From Deltaproteobacteria bacterium (GTDB lineage: Bacteria; Desulfobacterota; Desulfovibrionia; Desulfovibrionales; Desulfovibrionaceae), in the NCBI GenBank assembly GCA_031280335.1, contig JAITGZ010000156.1:1-5922 (forward strand): 5,922 nucleotides of DNA. The letters run 5' to 3'. The notes below the pieces were generated by a model. It searched no databases and had not been told where the DNA came from. It was given only the letters and a program-made list of their open reading frames with translations. Below are positions 4,644-5,922 of this stretch, piece by piece. Made by a program: the position numbers and the translations under genes. Position 1 is the stretch's first letter, and each line of letters begins with the position of its first letter.

Positions 4644-5922
4644 ATGCTTATAAAATCCATTTCTTCCATATCTTTGGTTTTATTGGTGATTTTTGCCATA
4701 CTGGCCCTCGCTTGCGGGTCCGGCGGGCTTTGTGCCGTGATTTTTTCCACTTTGACCGTCATTTGGTCCCTGGTCTGCATTGTCTTGTCCATTTTGGAGC
4801 GTCGTTTTAATCGCAAGCTGTGGTCGGATATGGGGAATTACGCCTTGTCCGTGGGCAGCGGCGAGGTTAAAACCAAGCCACAGAACGATGATGCGCAGCC
4901 CCTGGCTGAGGCGTTGCTGTCCCTGGACGCCCGCCTGTGCGCCCAGGAAGAACGGCTTAAGGCTGAAACAGAGCGTGCCCGGGAGTTGGAACGTGCGGCG
5001 GCGGAGAGCGATCAGGACGCCGCCCAGGCGCGGGAACAGATATCTATGTTGGAGAAACGCAGGCAGGATCTGGCGGATCAGACCTCACAGGTATGCGCGG
5101 GTTTGGCGCACGACATCCGCGCCCTTTCCCGTATGGTGGTTGAAGTGGGCGAAGGCGCGGAGACGCAGCGTTTTCGCCTTAATGACACGGCTGAAACCAT
5201 GGACAAGATCGCCGGCAGCGCGGGAGAAGTTACGCGCAGCGTGCATATAGCCTCGACCCAGGCCGAAGAATCCAGGTCCAAGGCTCAGACCGGGGCACAG
5301 CAGTTAAGCGATGCGGTCAGCAATATTGAACATGTAAAGTCGGTTACCCTGTCTTTGCGGGATGCCATGAACCTGATGGATGAAAGGACGGCCAACATCA
5401 ATAAGGTTATGGGCGTAATCAGCGAGGTGGCGGATCAAACCAACCTGCTGGCCCTGAACGCGGCCATTGAAGCGGCCCGCGCCGGCGAAGCCGGGCGCGG
5501 TTTTGCCGTGGTGGCGGACGAAGTGCGCAAACTGGCGGAAAAAACCATGCAGGCCACATCGGAGGTACACCAGGTCGTGGGTGACATCCAGGAGACGGCC
5601 AGCAGCAATAAACAGGCTGTTTCCGAAGCGGCGGACATTATTGTGCGCAGCGCCGAGCAGGCCTCCATGGCGGGCGAAACCATGTCGCAGATTGTTACGG
5701 ATATGGACGCCACCGCCGTGCAATTCAGCAGCATCGGCAAATCAACGGAAGATCAATTGGCCGGCAGCGCTCAAACCAACGATTCTCTTGAGCTCATTTC
5801 ATCGGTAGCGGCGGAAACGGCCGACCAGATGCAGCATTTTACCGCTGCTCTGGTCAAAATATCCGATAATATGGAGATGCTGGAAGATACGATATATAAG
5901 CTCAGAGCGGGCGGGGCGTCCG
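4644..5922 (+). CDS. Methyl-accepting chemotaxis protein without a periplasmic sensor domain, 3' end cut by the window
   Basis: The frame is open from ATG 4644 to the window end, with 426 residues visible and no stop. Order: short basic start; membrane segment about 7-24; tight turn GSGG 25-28; second membrane segment about 29-50; then RR and a HAMP-like region (about 52-105, including LSVGSGE and DDAQPLAEALLSLDARL); charged coiled coil rich in Glu, Ala and Arg (about 96-145); signalling domain (about 165-420). The signalling tip VADQTNLLALNAAIEAARAGEAGRGFAVVADEVRKLAEK (262-300) is the classic CheA/CheW-binding hairpin of chemoreceptors, and E184 in TAETM and E208/E209 in QAEES are possible methylation sites. 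With almost no external loop it cannot bind ligands through a periplasmic domain, so it probably senses membrane, cytoplasmic or energy state. The tail LEDTIYKLRAGG suggests the end is near, but a further C-terminal domain cannot be excluded. It starts 40 bases after aspA and may share its transcript. Style resembles Desulfovibrio receptors. Confidence 0.93.
   Translation, partial: MLIKSISSISLVLLVIFAILALACGSGGLCAVIFSTLTVIWSLVCIVLSILERRFNRKLWSDMGNYALSVGSGEVKTKPQNDDAQPLAEALLSLDARLCAQEERLKAETERARELERAAAESDQDAAQAREQISMLEKRRQDLADQTSQVCAGLAHDIRALSRMVVEVGEGAETQRFRLNDTAETMDKIAGSAGEVTRSVHIASTQAEESRSKAQTGAQQLSDAVSNIEHVKSVTLSLRDAMNLMDERTANINKVMGVISEVADQTNLLALNAAIEAARAGEAGRGFAVVADEVRKLAEKTMQATSEVHQVVGDIQETASSNKQAVSEAADIIVRSAEQASMAGETMSQIVTDMDATAVQFSSIGKSTEDQLAGSAQTNDSLELISSVAAETADQMQHFTAALVKISDNMEMLEDTIYKLRAGGAS

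Noticed and set aside
5100..5125. Histidine-kinase-like H-box (LAHDIR, residues 154-159) in the chemoreceptor
   Set aside because: The surrounding residues do not match a kinase dimerisation helix, no ATPase domain follows, and the segment sits where chemoreceptors of this style have their ordinary helical region before the methylation helices.

Overview
The window is GC-rich and compact. Five protein genes all lie on the + strand, and both ends of the window cut a gene. The organism is most likely an anaerobic or fumarate-respiring bacterium. The chemoreceptor's signalling tip (the stretch reading RKLAEKTM...) closely resembles the many receptors of Desulfovibrio-type sulfate reducers, and an aspartase plus a DcuC-type carrier suits an organism that feeds fumarate into anaerobic metabolism. 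Desulfovibrionaceae is therefore my best guess, but it is an inference from protein style, not a phylogeny.

Layout: (1) 1-570, the C-terminal part of a DcuC-type C4-dicarboxylate carrier; (2) 580-1890, a complete M20D amidohydrolase of the AbgA (p-aminobenzoyl-glutamate hydrolase subunit A) type; (3) 1950-3194, a complete M20 hydrolase of the N-carbamoyl-L-amino-acid hydrolase / allantoate amidohydrolase type; (4) 3200-4603, a complete aspartate ammonia-lyase; (5) 4644-5922, a methyl-accepting chemotaxis protein with a membrane hairpin in place of an external sensor domain, open at the window end. Gaps are 9, 59, 5 and 40 bases. No gap shows a convincing terminator or promoter, so genes 1-4 look like one transcription unit and gene 5 may be part of it. 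The only notable non-coding structure is a perfect 10-bp inverted repeat in the 59-base gap between the two hydrolases. It buries an almost ideal Shine-Dalgarno sequence.

How the genes may work together (inference): the carrier moves a C4-dicarboxylate, aspartate or a conjugate across the membrane. Two hydrolases from different M20 branches remove N-linked groups (acyl, aryl or carbamoyl) from an amino acid. The aspartase then splits aspartate into fumarate and ammonium, which can serve fumarate respiration and nitrogen supply. On this reading the cluster scavenges N-substituted aspartates, with a chemoreceptor that may link swimming to the same nutrient or to the resulting energy state. The families are well supported. 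The exact substrates cannot be read from sequence.

I saw no tRNA, rRNA, CRISPR array, insertion sequence, attachment site or origin. The long minus-strand open frames opposite genes 1-4 look like shadows of GC-rich coding sequence.
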